36,704 nt of DNA from SIG607 sp045533195 (lineage in GTDB: Bacteria > Bacillota > Clostridia > Oscillospirales > Acutalibacteraceae): NCBI GenBank assembly GCA_045533195.1, contig JAZSHI010000002.1:1-36704 (forward strand), written 5' to 3'. Numbering within the stretch: position 1 is the first letter of the stretch; the number at the start of each line of letters is the position of its first letter. The notes beneath the pieces are model-generated. The model was not told the origin of the DNA. It did not search any database and saw nothing but the letters and a program-made list of their open reading frames with translations. A program made the position numbers and the translations under genes. Below, in pieces: positions 1-5,476 of the stretch.

Positions 1-276
1 CAAAAGTTTCCTAATGATTCGATAATATATACATTAGGCGGTGATATTTGCGGAAAGTTGAACAGATATGATGAAGCATTATCGTATTGGGATAAAGCAG
101 TTGAACTTGATAACACTTGCCTTGATGCCAAGTATTCAAAACTAAACTATTATGCACAAATTGGCGAAAAAGAAAAGTGTAAAAATATTTCGATAGAGAT
201 AGTTCAAGAATTGAAAAAAATGGGGCTTGATATTGAGGCGGAAGCAGAAGAAAATAGATTAAAAAATCTACCATAA
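1..276 (+). CDS. TPR-repeat protein, C-terminal fragment (5' end outside window)
   Basis: The frame is open from base 1, so the first start codon inside the window (TTG at 58) is not the real start. About 91 residues are visible. The stretch RYDEALSYWDKAVELD is a classic second half of a tetratricopeptide repeat, followed by an Ala/Tyr-rich helix and a charged tail ending KNLP. Such tails are common in TPR proteins that act as protein-protein scaffolds, including XRE-TPR regulators like the next gene, but the N-terminal domain is missing, so the role is open. A strong hairpin terminator lies about 60 bases after the stop. Confidence 0.7.
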   Translation, partial: QKFPNDSIIYTLGGDICGKLNRYDEALSYWDKAVELDNTCLDAKYSKLNYYAQIGEKEKCKNISIEIVQELKKMGLDIEAEAEENRLKNLP

Positions 277-338
277 AACAAAAAAGAAAATCTTCAGTTT
301 TCAGGCACTTTAAATTCGTGTCATTAAGTTCAAAACAC

Positions 339-380
339 CCAAAATAAAAAACACTTCTTCGGAAGTGTTTTTTATTTTGG
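339..380. terminator. Strong bidirectional hairpin terminator
   Basis: A perfect 19-bp inverted repeat (339-357 with 362-380) closes on a TTCG loop. The arms carry A-runs and T-runs, so it can stop transcription on both strands. It ends the TPR gene and would also end anything transcribed leftward from the hairpin array beside it. Confidence 0.85.
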
Positions 381-389
381 AAATGAAGA

Positions 390-550
390 GTTCCCTTTGG
401 GAACACGAAGCCGCTTCCGCTAATGAAGTCGCCTACGGCTGTGAAGTGTGCCTTCGGCACGATAAGGAACGCTTCGCTTCATATTTTGCGAAGCAAAATG
501 CTTCACGGTGGCAAAGCCACCGCTTCATACGAGCGAAAGCGAGTGCTTCA
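390..550. repeat. Tandem array of short trinucleotide-loop hairpins
   Basis: The stretch 381-710 holds no convincing gene but is densely structured. At least four clear hairpins have 5-7 bp stems and 3-nt loops: 390-404, 448-460, 483-499 and 506-522. Weaker ones lie at about 407-417 and 431-439. They are separated by the spacer TGAAG or its complement CTTCA. An open frame of 110 codons crosses the array but looks like a by-product of the repeats. Short hairpin strings like this occur between genes in many Clostridia; their role here is unknown. Confidence 0.7.
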
Positions 551-579
551 CTTAAAACCCTTGCCCCTCCGCCGCTTTT

Positions 580-608
580 ATGCTATGGTTGCGTTACAAT
601 AGGGACAA
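580..608 (-). promoter_or_regulatory. Inverted copy of the recurrent promoter-like box
   Basis: Read on the minus strand this is TTGTCC (608-603), a 17-nt spacer containing CGCAACCA, and TAGCAT (585-580). It matches the boxes at 2288 and 4845 closely, including spacer length, but the -10 is weaker. If active it would transcribe leftward through the hairpin array toward the terminator at 339-380. Confidence 0.4.
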
Positions 609-660
609 AATTCTACATTAAAATTCAACTCTTAGTTGAAAAATATCGTTTTGCAAGTTA

Positions 661-689
661 TTGTCAGTATAAAAGTTGTATGATATACT
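661..689 (+). promoter_or_regulatory. Sigma-A-type promoter of the XRE-TPR gene
   Basis: TTGTCA at 661-666 and TATACT at 684-689 are separated by exactly 17 nt. The predicted transcription start is about 45 bases before the AGGAGG ribosome site of the regulator gene. Confidence 0.75.
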
Positions 690-739
690 TTAACTGAGCT
701 CGAGAATAAGTGCACTTTATTTCATTTAGGAGGCACGTA

Positions 740-1525
740 ATGAATATTGCAAATAAAATTAGAGAACTACGCAAACAACGAGGCATAACTCAAGAACAAT
801 TAGCAGAGAGTATAGGAATCTCTTTTCAAGCTGTTAGCAAATGGGAAAATAATATTGCTCTTCCCGATATCACACTTGCTCCTGTCTTGGCGAGTTATTT
901 TGGTGTATCAATGGATGAATTATTCGATTTCAATCTAAAGGAAATCGAATGTGCAGTTAAGAACATAACCGATGAGGCATATAAATTCAGGGAGAACGAT
1001 CCTGCCGAGAGCAAGCGAATACTTGAAGAGGGGTTAAAGAAATATCCTGAAAACGATATTTTATTAAACAACCTACTTTATGTAATGAATTATTCAGAAA
1101 AACCAGATGAAACGATTAGCGTAGCAAGTAAACTTATTGAAAAAACAGATCAAAGCGATGTGAAATATGATGCTCTTAGATTCCTTGCTTATGCTTATAA
1201 GGCAAAAGGAGATTTTGAGAGTGCAGAGGCTGCCATTGAACAAATTCCCGAAATATATTTTACTAAGTTGACAGAGAAAGCATATCTTTTGTCAGGAAAA
1301 GCTAAGTTTGAAGCTGCTGAAAAACAAAAATGGATTTCATTTGAAAACCTGCTTCAAATGATGTGGAAGTTAGCTGAATATTACGAGGAAAACGGAAAAG
1401 TAGAGGAAGCCATTGAGGAAACTGAAAAAGCTTTAAATCTTATATCTGTCACCAAAAACACGCAATTTGACACTTATGTAAAATATTTCAACAAACAAAT
1501 AGAGAGATTAAAAAACAAGCGCTAA
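740..1525 (+). CDS. XRE-family transcriptional regulator with TPR-like C-terminus
   Basis: The 261-residue protein starts with a classic XRE helix-turn-helix (about residues 1-60: KIRELRKQRGITQEQLAE, then SFQAVSKWENN). The rest is a helical TPR-like region with pairs such as YDALRFLAYAYKAKGDFESAE and LAEYYEENGKVEEAIEETEKAL. Proteins of this design sense a peptide, a partner protein or stress and control nearby or chromosomal promoters; the ligand cannot be told. The ATG at 740 is chosen over an upstream ATG at 710 because AGGAGG lies 6 nt before it and the HTH starts directly there. It has its own promoter and stands alone between two repeat regions. Possible targets are the GTATGAC/GTCATAC palindromes just downstream, but that is a guess. 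Confidence 0.85.
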   Translation: MNIANKIRELRKQRGITQEQLAESIGISFQAVSKWENNIALPDITLAPVLASYFGVSMDELFDFNLKEIECAVKNITDEAYKFRENDPAESKRILEEGLKKYPENDILLNNLLYVMNYSEKPDETISVASKLIEKTDQSDVKYDALRFLAYAYKAKGDFESAEAAIEQIPEIYFTKLTEKAYLLSGKAKFEAAEKQKWISFENLLQMMWKLAEYYEENGKVEEAIEETEKALNLISVTKNTQFDTYVKYFNKQIERLKNKR

Positions 1526-1544
1526 ACCATCAATTATTAGGCAA

Positions 1545-1802
1545 GGCAGGAATAACCGTCATACTTTTGGAATATTTACCGCTTAAAAACAAAGTTTTTA
1601 ACTACTTTTTCTTTGGTATGATTTTTAATGTGTCGGTATGATTTTTGTCATACCATAAAAAAATAGAGTTATCTCGTAATTTCGGGATAACTCTATTTGC
1701 ATATATAACTTGAAAATCTTGATAAAAAATGTTATATTAAAGTCAAGAAAATGCTTGTTGTTATGCGGAAAACTGAACTTGTGGAAATGACTTCCACAAG
1801 TT
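1545..1802 (+). repeat. Composite intergenic repeat, copy A
   Basis: This gene-free stretch is related along its length to 4459-4718 (by eye roughly four bases in five identical). In order it holds: a CCGTCATACTTT box; a GGTATGA...TCATACC palindrome at 1635-1654; a long terminator-like stem at 1661-1698; the conserved string ATATATAACTTGAAAA; and an 11-bp inverted repeat AACTTGTGGAA (1776-1786) with TTCCACAAGTT (1792-1802). It leads straight into the DUF559-bearing palindromic element. The same hairpin, degraded, follows the phosphotransferase gene near 9112-9140. Confidence 0.8.
1661..1698. terminator. Terminator-like stem within repeat copy A
   Basis: The arms 1661-1676 and 1683-1698 form a 16-bp stem with one G-U pair and a 6-nt loop, flanked by an A-run on the left and ATTT on the right. 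It probably ends the XRE-TPR transcript. The equivalent in repeat copy B (4578-4612) has a better T-run. Confidence 0.65.
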
Positions 1803-1823
1803 ACGATGTTTGATGATAACTAA

Positions 1824-2276
1824 GCCTCCCTCTGACGAGGGAGGTGGCAAAACGGAGTTTTGACGGAGGGAGAGAGAATGAAAGAGTATAATAAAGCAAA
1901 TATCCCTCTTGCAAAAACTTTAAGAAAAAACATGACACCTTGGGAACGAAAACTTTGGTATGAGTTTTTAAGATATTACCCTGTAAGGTTTCAAAGACAA
2001 AAAGCTATTGGAAATTATATAGCAGATTTCTATTGTGCAAAAGCAAGACTTGTTGTTGAACTTGACGGTGGCGGTCATTATACCCCAAATCAAATAGAAA
2101 AAGACAAAGTTAGAACGAAAGAGTTAGAGGATATGAATTTAACAATTTTAAGGATTTGTAATTTAGATATTGACCGTAATTTCAGTGGTGTATGCGAATA
2201 TATAGATTTAGCTGTTAAGAATTCTCTCCCTCAGTCTTTTGCTACGCAAAATCCAGCTCCCTCGTCAGAGGGAGCC
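1824..2276 (+). mobile_element. Palindromic element carrying a DUF559 nuclease-like gene
   Basis: Left end 1824-1877 and right end 2223-2276 are imperfect inverted repeats of 54 bp. They share CTCCCTCTGACGAGGGAG exactly in the outer part and GAGGGAGAGA at the inner edge. Each end also folds on itself: CCTCCCTC/GAGGGAGG, then CAAAAC-GGA-GTTTTG on the left and a TTTTGC/GCAAAA stem on the right. The DUF559 gene fills the inside: its ribosome site comes from the left end, and its last about 20 codons are the right end. A gene-less copy with an identical right arm lies at 4727-4834. I see no flanking target duplication and no transposase. Such palindromes are frequent in gut Clostridia, from general knowledge; how they move is, as far as I know, not established. 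Confidence 0.7.
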
Positions 2277-2285
2277 AAGGGCTGA
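1878..2285 (+). CDS. DUF559 (Vsr-like, PD-(D/E)XK fold) endonuclease-domain protein
   Basis: The 135-residue protein matches the DUF559 pattern: PWERKLWYEFLR, then YPVRFQRQKAIGNYIADFYC, KARLVVELDGGGHY and a C-terminal RICNLDI...FSGVCEYI. The Asp of ADFYC and the Glu of VELDG are the expected metal-binding residues of a nuclease fold related to very-short-patch-repair endonucleases; activity is inferred, not shown. The ATG at 1878 is preferred over the upstream in-frame TTG at 1860 because GGAGGG sits 7 nt before it. That ribosome site is part of the palindromic left end, and the tail (NSLPQSFATQNPAPSSEGAKG without the last residue or so) is the translated right end. The gene therefore seems built into the repeat rather than inserted into it. 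Confidence 0.8.
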   Translation: MKEYNKANIPLAKTLRKNMTPWERKLWYEFLRYYPVRFQRQKAIGNYIADFYCAKARLVVELDGGGHYTPNQIEKDKVRTKELEDMNLTILRICNLDIDRNFSGVCEYIDLAVKNSLPQSFATQNPAPSSEGAKG

Positions 2286-2287
2286 AT

Positions 2288-2316
2288 TTGTCCCTGTTTT
2301 AACTCAACCATATAAT
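2288..2316 (+). promoter_or_regulatory. Recurrent promoter-like box, copy A
   Basis: TTGTCC at 2288-2293 and TATAAT at 2311-2316 have a 17-nt spacer that contains TTTTAACTCAACCA. The box follows the palindromic element at once and drives the YcxB-like gene. The same layout is found at 4845-4873 and 9180-9208, and inverted at 580-608 and 3114-3142. Confidence 0.75.
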
Positions 2317-2336
2317 ACATTCAAAGGAGTGATAAT

Positions 2337-2882
2337 ATGCAATTTCAATTTAACGTGAATACTAACGATCAGGATTATTTGGATTATAACAAGTTTTGGA
2401 TGTTGCGGTCGCATTATGGGAAAAAGCAGATGACAACTTTTAGAATTATTTTTGCTGTAATTATTGGTGTATATATTTTTATCTCGTTGTATGGCGGCAA
2501 CTTTACTTTTGATTCTTTTATTGGAATAATTCCAATGGCTATTTTGTTGATTTTATTTGAGCTGTTGCTTTCTCCGTTATTTGTTTTATTCCTAAAAAGT
2601 CATCTAAAGAGTCTGAAGAAAAAAGGAAAAATGGGATATTCTCCTTCGTCTGTCATTGAGTTTTACGAAGATGTTTTTATAGAAACAACACCCGATAATA
2701 AGACCGAGCAAAAATATTCAGCTATTGAAAGAGTAAGTGTTGTTGACAATAAAGTAGTTTATATTCATGTAAATAATATTATGTCGTACATATTACCCTT
2801 TTCTTGTTTCGAGTCAAGTGAACAGTATAATGAATTTTTTGAATTTATAAAGACTAAATGTTCAAATATTGATATATATTAA
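2337..2882 (+). CDS. YcxB-family membrane protein
   Basis: This 181-residue protein has two membrane helices (about residues 36-55 IIFAVIIGVYIFISL and 64-92 with PMAILLILFELLLSPLF). A cytosolic domain follows with the features of YcxB-like proteins: a strand pair around YEDVFIETT, YSAIERVSVVDNKVVYIHV, then a compact SYILPFSCF and a C-terminal EFIKTKC helix. The function of this family is unknown. AAAGGAGT precedes the ATG by 6 nt. It is a single-gene unit with the recurrent promoter box in front and a GC-rich terminator behind. The family call rests on overall pattern, not on a catalytic motif. Confidence 0.7.
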   Translation: MQFQFNVNTNDQDYLDYNKFWMLRSHYGKKQMTTFRIIFAVIIGVYIFISLYGGNFTFDSFIGIIPMAILLILFELLLSPLFVLFLKSHLKSLKKKGKMGYSPSSVIEFYEDVFIETTPDNKTEQKYSAIERVSVVDNKVVYIHVNNIMSYILPFSCFESSEQYNEFFEFIKTKCSNIDIY

Positions 2883-2929
2883 GGAAAATCTTCGGCTTTC
2901 GTCCAGTTCTTTTTCGGACACGAATGACA

Positions 2930-2961
2930 AAAATCCCGTTCACGAAAGTGTGCGGGATTTT
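2930..2961. terminator. Bidirectional terminator after the YcxB-like gene
   Basis: AAAATCCCG (2930-2938) pairs with CGGGATTTT (2953-2961), with an inner CAC-GAAA-GTG stem-loop. It ends the rightward YcxB transcript. Its left side reads CGGGATTTTTG on the minus strand, so it can also stop leftward transcription. Confidence 0.8.
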
Positions 2962-3073
2962 ACTTTTTACTTCTTACCTCTTAACTCTTACCTCAAATAA
3001 AGTTTGATACGGGATTTTTGGGAAGTAATAAGTAAAAGGTAAGAGGTAATAAGTTCGGTGTGGCTTCGCCACG
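2962..3073. repeat. Inverted TTACCTC/GAGGTAA repeats and a GTGGC hairpin
   Basis: Short A/T-rich motifs of the type ACTTCTTACCTCTTAAC near 2969-2986 are nearly complementary to GTAAGAGGTAATAAGT near 3038-3053, giving an imperfect stem of about 16 bp. A small GTGGC-TTC-GCCAC hairpin follows near 3059-3071, of the same kind as the hairpins at 390-550. There is no gene in 2883-3426. Confidence 0.5.
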
Positions 3074-3113
3074 AGTTCCATACAATGTTCTGTATTGATG
3101 TATTACCGCTTTT

Positions 3114-3142
3114 AAGCTATGCTTGTGCTACAATAAGTACAA
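3114..3142 (-). promoter_or_regulatory. Inverted copy of the recurrent promoter-like box
   Basis: On the minus strand it reads TTGTAC (3142-3137), a 17-nt spacer ending GCACAAGCA, and TAGCTT (3119-3114). The downstream part AAAAGCGG is shared with the inverted box at 580-608. It points toward the bidirectional terminator at 2930-2961. The -10 is poor, so activity is uncertain. Confidence 0.35.
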
Positions 3143-3161
3143 AAATTTTTGTTATAAATAG

Positions 3162-3190
3162 TTGTAAAAACTCCAAAAATGTGTTATACT
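3162..3190 (+). promoter_or_regulatory. Promoter of the repeat-bearing lipoprotein gene
   Basis: TTGTAA (3162-3167) and TATACT (3185-3190) have a 17-nt spacer. The predicted leader is long, about 230 nt, before the ATG at 3427. It includes a weak GGGTA/TACCC hairpin with a T-run at 3243-3263 and a strong terminator at 3378-3407. Confidence 0.65.
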
Positions 3191-3377
3191 AATCAAGCCA
3201 AACAAATCGAATAATCGGAAAATGGTGTAGTTTATTTTTATGGGGTATATTTTACCCTTTTTTCTGCACCCTAATTTTTGAATTTGGTAAAAATGCAAAT
3301 TCCACAAGTTAGGGTGTCGAAGCTACTTCCATTCTGATTTTGATTTGTTTGGCGACAATCGGGGTTTGCGTTTTTCG

Positions 3378-3407
3378 GTGCGATAACTTCGGTTGTCGCA
3401 CTTTTTT
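3378..3407 (+). terminator. Terminator hairpin in the lipoprotein leader (possible attenuator)
   Basis: A 10-bp stem GTGCGATAAC (3378-3387) with GTTGTCGCAC (3392-3401) closes on TTCG and is followed by six Ts. It lies after the likely promoter and only a few bases before the ribosome site. GCGACAA at 3352-3358 can pair with TTGTCGC at 3394-3400 and would break the stem, so an anti-terminator is possible. Confidence 0.65.
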
Positions 3408-3426
3408 ATTTTTGGAGGAAAGAAAA

Positions 3427-4428
3427 ATGTCAAAGAAACTAATTTCATTATTGCTTACTATTTGTATGCTTTTCTGTTTATCTGCGTGTGGTACAACAGA
3501 AACAAGTAGCAATCCAACTAGCACACCATCCGAATCTCAAACGGAAACATCGCAAAATACATATGAAACTACATCAACAGAATCGGTGAATAGTCAAACA
3601 TCATCTAATATCGAAGTTCCAATAGGAAATGATACAAATCAACTTACACATACTCACAGTTATTCCAACCCAACTTGCACTTCACCGAAAAAGTGTTCTT
3701 GTGGTGTAACTGCCGGAACTGCCTTAGGTCATAATTACTCTAAAGCTACTTGTACTTCACCGAAAAAATGTACTCGCTGCGGTGTTATTGTAGGAACCGC
3801 ATTGGGACATAGTTATTCTTCTGCCACTTGCACATCACCCAAAATTTGTGCACGTTGTGATGTAGTGAGCGGTTCGGCTTTAGGCCACAAATATTTAGAT
3901 GCTACTTGCACACGTCCTAAAATTTGTGAGCGTTGCGATAGTATTGCAGAAGGTGCTTTGGGGCACGATTTTAGAAACAAAAAATGTACTCGCTGCGGCA
4001 AGTTGGATAGGACATATTTAATTGAAGATATAGATTATTTAAGAAAAAATGATGACATTTGGTATAGTGACGAAGCCATTACTGATAATAAAGGAACTGT
4101 TTATTCTGACCATTTGAATTTCCATAATAATAATTTTGTGATTGATGGAAGTATATATTTCGATATAGGACGCAAATACACATCTTTTACGGGTACGGTT
4201 TTATTGCCTTATGAGAAAAGGGGGACTAACCGAGAGGGTTATATAAAAATATATGGTGATGATAAACTGCTGTACCAAACATCTGCAATCACAATGGGCT
4301 ATCAAACTAATACATTTACAGTAGATATAACTGGAATATCTATACTTAAAATTGAAATGGATAGCACGAGTGGTGCATCAGGAACAAGTTGTGTGCCTTA
4401 TTTAACTAATGCATACTTGGAAAAATAA
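3427..4428 (+). CDS. Lipoprotein with four Cys-rich repeats and an NPCBM-like C-terminal domain
   Basis: The ATG at 3427 has GGAGG 8 nt upstream and opens a lipoprotein signal: KKLISLLLTICMLFC then lipobox LSAC. A Ser/Thr-rich linker (about residues 22-75) suits a cell-surface stalk. Then come about four units of 29 residues with the pattern ATCTSPK-(K/I)C-xRC-(G/D)V...ALGH, each with three or so Cys and a closing GH; the last is shortened to KKCTRCGKLD. The final about 135 residues (SFTGTVLLPYEKR, IKIYGDDKLLYQT, FTVDITGISILKIEM) resemble the NPCBM carbohydrate-binding fold. The Cys repeats may bind metal or form disulfides. It likely sits on the outer face of the membrane; the ligand is unknown. 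The DNA of the repeats is also repetitive (about 3650-3990). Confidence 0.75.
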   Translation: MSKKLISLLLTICMLFCLSACGTTETSSNPTSTPSESQTETSQNTYETTSTESVNSQTSSNIEVPIGNDTNQLTHTHSYSNPTCTSPKKCSCGVTAGTALGHNYSKATCTSPKKCTRCGVIVGTALGHSYSSATCTSPKICARCDVVSGSALGHKYLDATCTRPKICERCDSIAEGALGHDFRNKKCTRCGKLDRTYLIEDIDYLRKNDDIWYSDEAITDNKGTVYSDHLNFHNNNFVIDGSIYFDIGRKYTSFTGTVLLPYEKRGTNREGYIKIYGDDKLLYQTSAITMGYQTNTFTVDITGISILKIEMDSTSGASGTSCVPYLTNAYLEK

Positions 4429-4458
4429 ATTGTTACGAAAAAGAGTTCCCAAAGCTAG

Positions 4459-4718
4459 GGCAGGAATAACCGTCATACTTTCGGTGGTTTGACTGCTTTA
4501 AAACAAAGTTTTCAACTGCATTATCTTTGGTATGATTTTCAATGTATCAGTATGACTTTTGTCATACCATCAAAAATAGAGTTATCTCGTAAATTCGGGA
4601 TAACTCTTTTTTCATATATAACTTGAAAAGCATAACAAAAAATGTTATATAAAATTAAAGAAAATGCTTGATGTTATGCGGAATTTTCAACTTGTGTAAA
4701 TTATTTCCACAAGTTGTA
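4459..4718 (+). repeat. Composite intergenic repeat, copy B
   Basis: It starts with the same GGCAGGAATAACCGTCATAC as copy A at 1545 and keeps the same order of parts: GTATGAC/GTCATACC palindromes near 4550-4568, terminator stem 4578-4612, ATATATAACTTGAAAA, and the CAACTTGTG...TTCCACAAGTTG hairpin (4688-4712, one mismatch). As in copy A, the palindromic element follows directly. Confidence 0.8.
4578..4612 (+). terminator. Terminator of the lipoprotein gene, within repeat copy B
   Basis: AGAGTTATC (4578-4586) pairs with GATAACTCT (4599-4607); the stem continues inward by three pairs including a G-U. Six Ts follow. Both copies of the repeat keep this structure, so the repeat brings a terminator to the gene before it. 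Confidence 0.75.
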
Positions 4719-4726
4719 AAAAAAGA

Positions 4727-4834
4727 GCCTCCACTTGTCAGGGGAGGTGGCAAAACGGAGTTTTGACGGAGGGGTGGTTTTCTCTCCCTCAGTCTTTTGC
4801 TACGCAAAATCCAGCTCCCTCGTCAGAGGGAGCC
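4727..4834 (+). mobile_element. Gene-less copy of the DUF559 palindromic element
   Basis: Left part 4727-4774 and right part 4781-4834 are the two ends seen around the DUF559 gene, joined by only a few bases (TGGTTT). The 28 bases from GGTGG to GGAGGG are identical to copy A. The right arm, about 55 bases, is also identical (4781-4835 with 2225-2279 up to the first difference). The left outer arm is diverged (CCACTTGTCAGGGG). This looks like a MITE-like derivative of the gene-bearing form, or its precursor. Confidence 0.75.
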
Positions 4835-4844
4835 ACAGGCTAAT

Positions 4845-4873
4845 TTGTCCCTGATTTAACACAAGCATATAAT
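4845..4873 (+). promoter_or_regulatory. Recurrent promoter-like box, copy B
   Basis: TTGTCC (4845-4850), a 17-nt spacer containing TTTAACACAAGCA, and TATAAT (4868-4873). It follows the gene-less palindromic element just as copy A follows the gene-bearing one, and drives the 127-residue gene. Confidence 0.75.
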
Positions 4874-4893
4874 ACACACAAGAGGTGAATTAT

Positions 4894-5277
4894 ATGAAAT
4901 TGTTTAATTCTTTTAAAACAAACAAGGAACTTATTAACCAAACAGAATTTGTAAATGTTTATTCTGTAAAATGTGATAAAAAAGTGTATACAATCATTAT
5001 TCCTAAGAAAAGAGCCAATAAGAAAACAATAATTCATTTCACTGATAATACGATATATTGGGAACAAATTCCTCGTTTCCCCAAAGGTGCAGGGAGACAA
5101 TATGGAGATAGAATACCTATTTATAAATTTGATGGTAAAGTTTATAATACCATATTTGTCGTAAAAGGAACTCCGCTTGGTGATGAGGGATTAGATAACG
5201 GTATTTTCAGAAGTTCAAAAAAATATGATGAGAATTATGTTAATTGTATAACCTACAAGAAATTTAAAGAAATGTAA
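4894..5277 (+). CDS. Hypothetical protein, 127 residues
   Basis: I do not recognise this protein. It has no signal peptide or membrane helix and is rich in Lys, Tyr and Asn, with a pI that looks basic. The middle part YWEQIPRFPKGAGRQYGDR and the later VVKGTPLGDEGLDNG are Gly-rich and could be a compact catalytic or binding loop, but no known motif stands out. The ATG at 4894 is preferred over the in-frame GTG at 4885 because AAGAGGTG (4880-4887) would then be a well-placed ribosome site. The gene is a single-gene unit with the recurrent promoter box in front and two hairpin terminators after it, so it behaves as one more cargo of the repeat-linked region. Confidence 0.7.
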   Translation: MKLFNSFKTNKELINQTEFVNVYSVKCDKKVYTIIIPKKRANKKTIIHFTDNTIYWEQIPRFPKGAGRQYGDRIPIYKFDGKVYNTIFVVKGTPLGDEGLDNGIFRSSKKYDENYVNCITYKKFKEM

Positions 5278-5333
5278 GATAATCCTTCGTTTCCGGAGGG
5301 CTTTTAATTTGTGTATTAAGTTCAAACTATCCG

Positions 5334-5370
5334 AAAAAATGACTTCACTTCATTCGTGAAGTCATTTTTT
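5334..5370. terminator. Bidirectional terminator after the 127-residue gene
   Basis: An A-run plus TGACTTCAC (to 5348) pairs with GTGAAGTCA and a T-run (from 5356), loop TTCATTC. A smaller CCTTCG/CGGAGG hairpin with a T-rich tail lies just before it at about 5284-5306. The sequence between them (GTGTATTAAGTTCAAA) also occurs after the TPR gene near 319-335. Confidence 0.8.
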
Positions 5371-5476
5371 TAACTATTGGTTTGATAAGCCTTCTTTGAC
5401 GATCATACTTTTATATCGTTTTTTCTCTTTAAAATGGAAATAATAAGTTCATAGAGATTATTTTGGAGGATATATA

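Noticed and set aside
11..460. Minus-strand frame of 149 codons
   Set aside because: It lies opposite the TPR gene and across the bidirectional terminator and hairpin array; no domain or ribosome site.
365..697. Plus-strand frame of 110 codons across the hairpin array
   Set aside because: It has no ribosome site, its residues follow from the hairpin repeats, and it overlaps a terminator and a promoter.
1824..2276. Classic insertion sequence with transposase
   Set aside because: The only gene inside is DUF559, which is not a transposase family, and no target-site duplication is visible at the ends.
1545..4873. CRISPR array or integron attC sites as explanation of the repeats
   Set aside because: There are only two or three long copies at irregular distance, with genes between them, no uniform spacers, no cas genes, no integrase and no R-Y-Y-Y-A-A-C core pairs.
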